In this document: piece after piece, positions 16,062 to 17,965 of the stretch
How the letters are laid out: each line of letters starts with the position of its first letter
How positions within the stretch are numbered: the stretch's first letter is position 1
Source: Candidatus Zipacnadia bacterium
GTDB taxonomy: Bacteria; Armatimonadota; Zipacnadia; Zipacnadales; Zipacnadaceae
DNA: 17,965 nucleotides
Assembly: GCA_029821455.1 (NCBI GenBank)
Contig: JALGTI010000020.1
Span: 1-17,965 of the forward strand
Direction: 5' to 3'
Translations under genes and position numbers: made by a program
Notes under the pieces: generated by a model
Told to the model about the DNA's origin: nothing
The model's database searches: none
What the model saw: the letters and a program-made list of their open reading frames with translations, nothing else

Positions 16062-16248
16062 GTACCGGAGCAAAGGGCACTACGAAGGAACAGCAAACCT
16101 GGGCCAACGGCGTCGAAAGGTGTTTCTTATCTAACTCGCGGCACGCCAAGCCCCCGGCGTCAGAAGCAATCTTGGTTCCCTGAGACTCTACACGGATGCG
16201 GGCGTCGAATCCCTGCTATGACGTGTCCACCGCCAGTTTCTTGACGTC
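16062..16248 (-). pseudogene. Relic of an IS1380-type transposase, N-terminal end
   Basis: On the minus strand from 16248 the frame reads DVKKLAVDTS, a TAG stop, then QGFDARIRVESQGTKIASDA and GGLACRELDKKHLS. IS1380-family transposases begin similarly, with a basic leader, GFDxRxKVEFHGTKVTSDAG and LLAYRELDEALGL. Further down, after a frame change, CPLLRYSWARL resembles the family's LVPLLRQSVYSRL. The piece carries a nonsense codon and at least one frameshift, and stops where the Asp-box gene's 3' end begins. Only about 55-60 residues remain. It is opposite in orientation and complementary in content to the C-terminal relic at 9758-9967. Confidence 0.55.
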
Positions 16249-16364
16249 CCCACTTCAAACCCCCCGGGTGACACGGGCAATGCGGGCTGAGGGATGATCG
16301 GCTCGGCTGGCCGCGCGCTCAGCCCGGCCCCCCCAAGCATTGAGATGAACTCGCGTCGGTTCAT
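16188..16364 (-). pseudogene. Tat-signal N-terminus of a lost exported protein
   Basis: Starting at 16364, 25 bases after the stop of the YetA-like gene on the same strand, the frame reads MNRREFISMLGGAGLSARPA. This is a typical twin-arginine (RR) export leader with the alanine/glycine-rich region. The open frame runs 58 codons to 16188, but beyond about residue 35 it runs into the IS1380-type relic and loses any protein character. It is therefore the surviving 5' end of a Tat-exported protein (family unknown) cut by the transposase-related rearrangement. A run of seven G residues in the leader could also have slipped. A hairpin (CGGGCTGAG/CTCAGCCCG, 16283-16291 and 16318-16326) lies inside it. 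Confidence 0.5.
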
Positions 16365-16389
16365 GAGGAAGACCTGGAGCTGGTGATGA

Positions 16390-17496
16390 CTACTGTTCGT
16401 CCTCGTACTGATTCAGCAGATACAGCAGTGTGGGCGTCATCCAGTAGCAATTGCGCACGTCGTTGATGGTTCCTTGCTCGACAGTGAGGTCATACGCTCC
16501 ACGCATAACTTCCAGGAAGTACGGGTCGCCGCTCAACTCGTGCGCCAGGCCGACGCACGGGGCGATGAGGACATTGTAACCTGTCTGCCAACTACCCCTG
16601 TGCAGCACGGGGCTGTGAGTGTAGCCCTGGAAGTTGCCCGGATTGCCTGGCTCCATGTTTTCGCAGATCAGTGACTCCATCAGCCCCACCATCATGTCAG
16701 CGACCCACAGTTCGCCGCTCTGGCGGTACAACATGTACAGCGGCTCGGCCAACTGTGCGTCCATCCAGGGGACATTGCCCCGGTAGTTGTGGGCACCATG
16801 GCTCTGGGCATAGCATCCGCGACGAGGGATGATGAACTGCTTGACGCTGTCGGCGATCTCCAGAGCTGCGTCCAGATAACGCTTGTCTCTCGTCTCATCA
16901 TAAGCCCAGACTAGGGAGTGCAGTGGCCCCGCATTGTTGCGGACCGACGATTCTCCCTTGCCTGCCCTAGTGCGGACGATGTAGTCGGCCAGCATGAGCG
17001 CCGACTCTCGCGCATCCTCGTCCCCGCTCAAGCGCCAGTAGGTCAGCATTCCCCCCGCCGGCCGTAGCATAGCTGACCAGATGCTTAGATTATCGTTATG
17101 GTTAGGCGTGTATACGCTGGCATTGGCGCCGCGCTGTTCGTGCGTCCGTAGCGAGTCGTGGAACTGGTCAATGTCCATGTAGTGCCTGGCCGCTTCCTCG
17201 CCCCTGTCGAACCAGTTTGCCCCGCCGCCTACTAGATACTCGCCAAACATGCCCCGCATCACGTCGTAGTAGTTGTTGCGGAAGGTTGGGGTGGCGCGAG
17301 TGTAGTAGCCATCCCCGAAGTCGCGGATACCGAACAGCAGGCCCATGCTGCTATGCGATGCCTGCGGATATGCCCTGGCCATGTGTTCCGCAATGGGTCC
17401 GAAGTCCTCATCATGGGGATATGCGTAGCCGAGGCCCTCGGTGGCGCAGAAGTAACTGGCGTTGAAGAGGCGGAGAGGGCGGAGATGTGTCGTCAA
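16390..17496 (-). CDS. C-terminal part of a YetA/rhamnogalacturonan exolyase-like protein
   Basis: A 368-residue open frame that continues the gene to its right after a frameshift. The nominal TTG start at 17496 has no ribosome site and is not believed to be a real start. Its helical composition, with repeated paired helices and Trp/Tyr/His-rich turns (GEEAARHYMDIDQFHDS, YTPNHNDNLSIW, GGMLTYWRLSGDEDARESAL, NNAGPLHSLVWAY, GYNVLIAPCVGL), is that of an (alpha/alpha) toroid. Together with the preceding part it resembles PcRGLX/YetA-like proteins, where this toroid is the C-terminal domain. PcRGLX is a rhamnogalacturonan exolyase; bacterial YetA relatives are mostly uncharacterised. The natural stop is at 16390-16392. 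The family call is by architecture and recalled motifs. Confidence 0.7.
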   Translation of the reverse strand: MTTHLRPLRLFNASYFCATEGLGYAYPHDEDFGPIAEHMARAYPQASHSSMGLLFGIRDFGDGYYTRATPTFRNNYYDVMRGMFGEYLVGGGANWFDRGEEAARHYMDIDQFHDSLRTHEQRGANASVYTPNHNDNLSIWSAMLRPAGGMLTYWRLSGDEDARESALMLADYIVRTRAGKGESSVRNNAGPLHSLVWAYDETRDKRYLDAALEIADSVKQFIIPRRGCYAQSHGAHNYRGNVPWMDAQLAEPLYMLYRQSGELWVADMMVGLMESLICENMEPGNPGNFQGYTHSPVLHRGSWQTGYNVLIAPCVGLAHELSGDPYFLEVMRGAYDLTVEQGTINDVRNCYWMTPTLLYLLNQYEDEQ

Positions 17497-17965
17497 GTGC
17501 TCCCGGGCCGAAGGTCAGCCACATTTCGTGTCGCTTGGCCTCGCCGGCCCGGCAGCCATAAGCGGGCATCTCTTTGCTGGCTGCGAAGAGGTCAATGTTT
17601 AGGGTGTCGGGCGTCGCCTCTAATGCCGAGGGGAACTGCTGCCAGAAATGACGCAGCGTAGCCGCCATCCAGGTTTCACTGTCGCCCGTTATCAGACAGC
17701 CGTCGGCTCTGCCCTCGAACGACTCTACCTCCTCACGCTCTACGGTGTACTGGTCAGCATTGGGGTGCGAAAGCCTGACCGCAGGTGAGTGACCCATCGA
17801 GACCCCATCAGCCAGAGCGCACGCAGAGATGCGCTCCGGGTCCAGGTCCAACTCTCCGGTCAGCCGCACAAGCGTGAGGTTAGCGGTCTCGGCCCCCGAG
17901 TTGAAGATGCGGTGGGTGATACGAATGGCCGGGACGCCGGCGTAGGCGTCAATCCGGCAGATGAT
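17411..17965 (-). CDS. Central part of the same YetA-like protein (partial, frameshifted)
   Basis: The frame is open to the window edge, so the start and N-terminal domain lie outside. It reads ICRIDAYAGVPAIRITHRIF at the edge, then beta-rich sequence including TGDSETWMAATLRHFWQQFP and RHEMWLTFGPG, which resembles the beta-sandwich middle of YetA/PcRGLX-like proteins. After GPG (near 17505) the frame drifts into unrelated residues and stops at 17411. The other frame continues the homologous sequence at once as REHLTTHLRPLRLFNAS. The joint lies in GGCCCGGGAGCAC: one inserted base or two deleted ones account for it. Whether this is a genuine mutation or an assembly error cannot be told here. 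The two parts should be read as one gene, 16390 to beyond 17965. Confidence 0.7.
   Translation of the reverse strand: MICRIDAYAGVPAIRITHRIFNSGAETANLTLVRLTGELDLDPERISACALADGVSMGHSPAVRLSHPNADQYTVEREEVESFEGRADGCLITGDSETWMAATLRHFWQQFPSALEATPDTLNIDLFAASKEMPAYGCRAGEAKRHEMWLTFGPGALDDTSPPSPPLQRQLLLRHRGPRLRISP

Noticed and set aside
16058..16183. Small plus-strand frame whose ATG overlaps the stop of the Asp-box gene (ATGA)
   Set aside because: The overlap suggested translational coupling, but the 41 residues are antisense to the IS1380-type relic and have no family resemblance.
1..17965. CRISPR arrays, tRNA or rRNA genes, integrase or attachment sites
   Set aside because: No regularly spaced repeats, cloverleaf-like sequence or intact recombinase were seen on reading both strands; a dedicated scan was not possible.

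Overview
This is a GC-rich window, probably from an uncultured environmental bacterium. Most genes have a good Shine-Dalgarno site, several start with lipoprotein or Sec signal sequences, and the content is dominated by large secreted multidomain carbohydrate-active enzymes without SusC/SusD partners. That mix recalls metagenomic Armatimonadota, Planctomycetota, Hydrogenedentota or Lentisphaerota, but nothing in the window fixes the phylum. Convincing intact or near-intact coding sequence covers roughly three quarters of the window. Much of the rest is recognisable wreckage of other genes.

Layout: (1) 1-1073: a relic of an IS5-type transposase (minus), then an intact fumarylacetoacetate-hydrolase (FAH) family enzyme (plus). 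(2) 1074-1900: a strong hairpin between convergent genes, then a LolA/DUF4412-like lipoprotein (minus). (3) 2102-9396: two very large secreted minus-strand enzymes. One is a GH5-type glycosidase with a C-terminal SGNH esterase domain. The other is a GH42-type beta-galactosidase-like protein of 1428 residues with a jelly-roll domain inserted in its catalytic barrel. (4) 9397-10437: a candidate promoter for the large enzyme, the C-terminal end of an IS1380-type transposase (plus) and the C-terminal end of an MFS transporter (plus). (5) 10438-12669: a secreted GH30-like glycosidase with three PKD-like modules. (6) 13092-14719: a head-to-tail mosaic of three truncated genes (short-chain dehydrogenase, NHL beta-propeller, uroporphyrinogen-decarboxylase-like), all minus. 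(7) 14748-16061: a good promoter and a secreted Asp-box (BNR) beta-propeller (plus). (8) 16062-16364: an N-terminal IS1380-type relic and the Tat-signal N-terminus of a lost protein (minus). (9) 16390-17965: a YetA/rhamnogalacturonan-exolyase-like gene (minus), broken by one frameshift and running off the window.

Taken together this looks like an extracellular plant-type polysaccharide degradation region (glycosidases, esterase, lyase-like protein, propeller). The FAH enzyme and the dead dehydrogenase could be cytoplasmic sugar-acid catabolism genes; that link is inference. The region has been heavily remodelled. The two IS1380 fragments lie in opposite orientation at about 9.97 and 16.06 kb, as expected if the block between them had been inverted. 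Undoing that inversion would put the five secreted carbohydrate proteins and the lyase-like gene on one strand.
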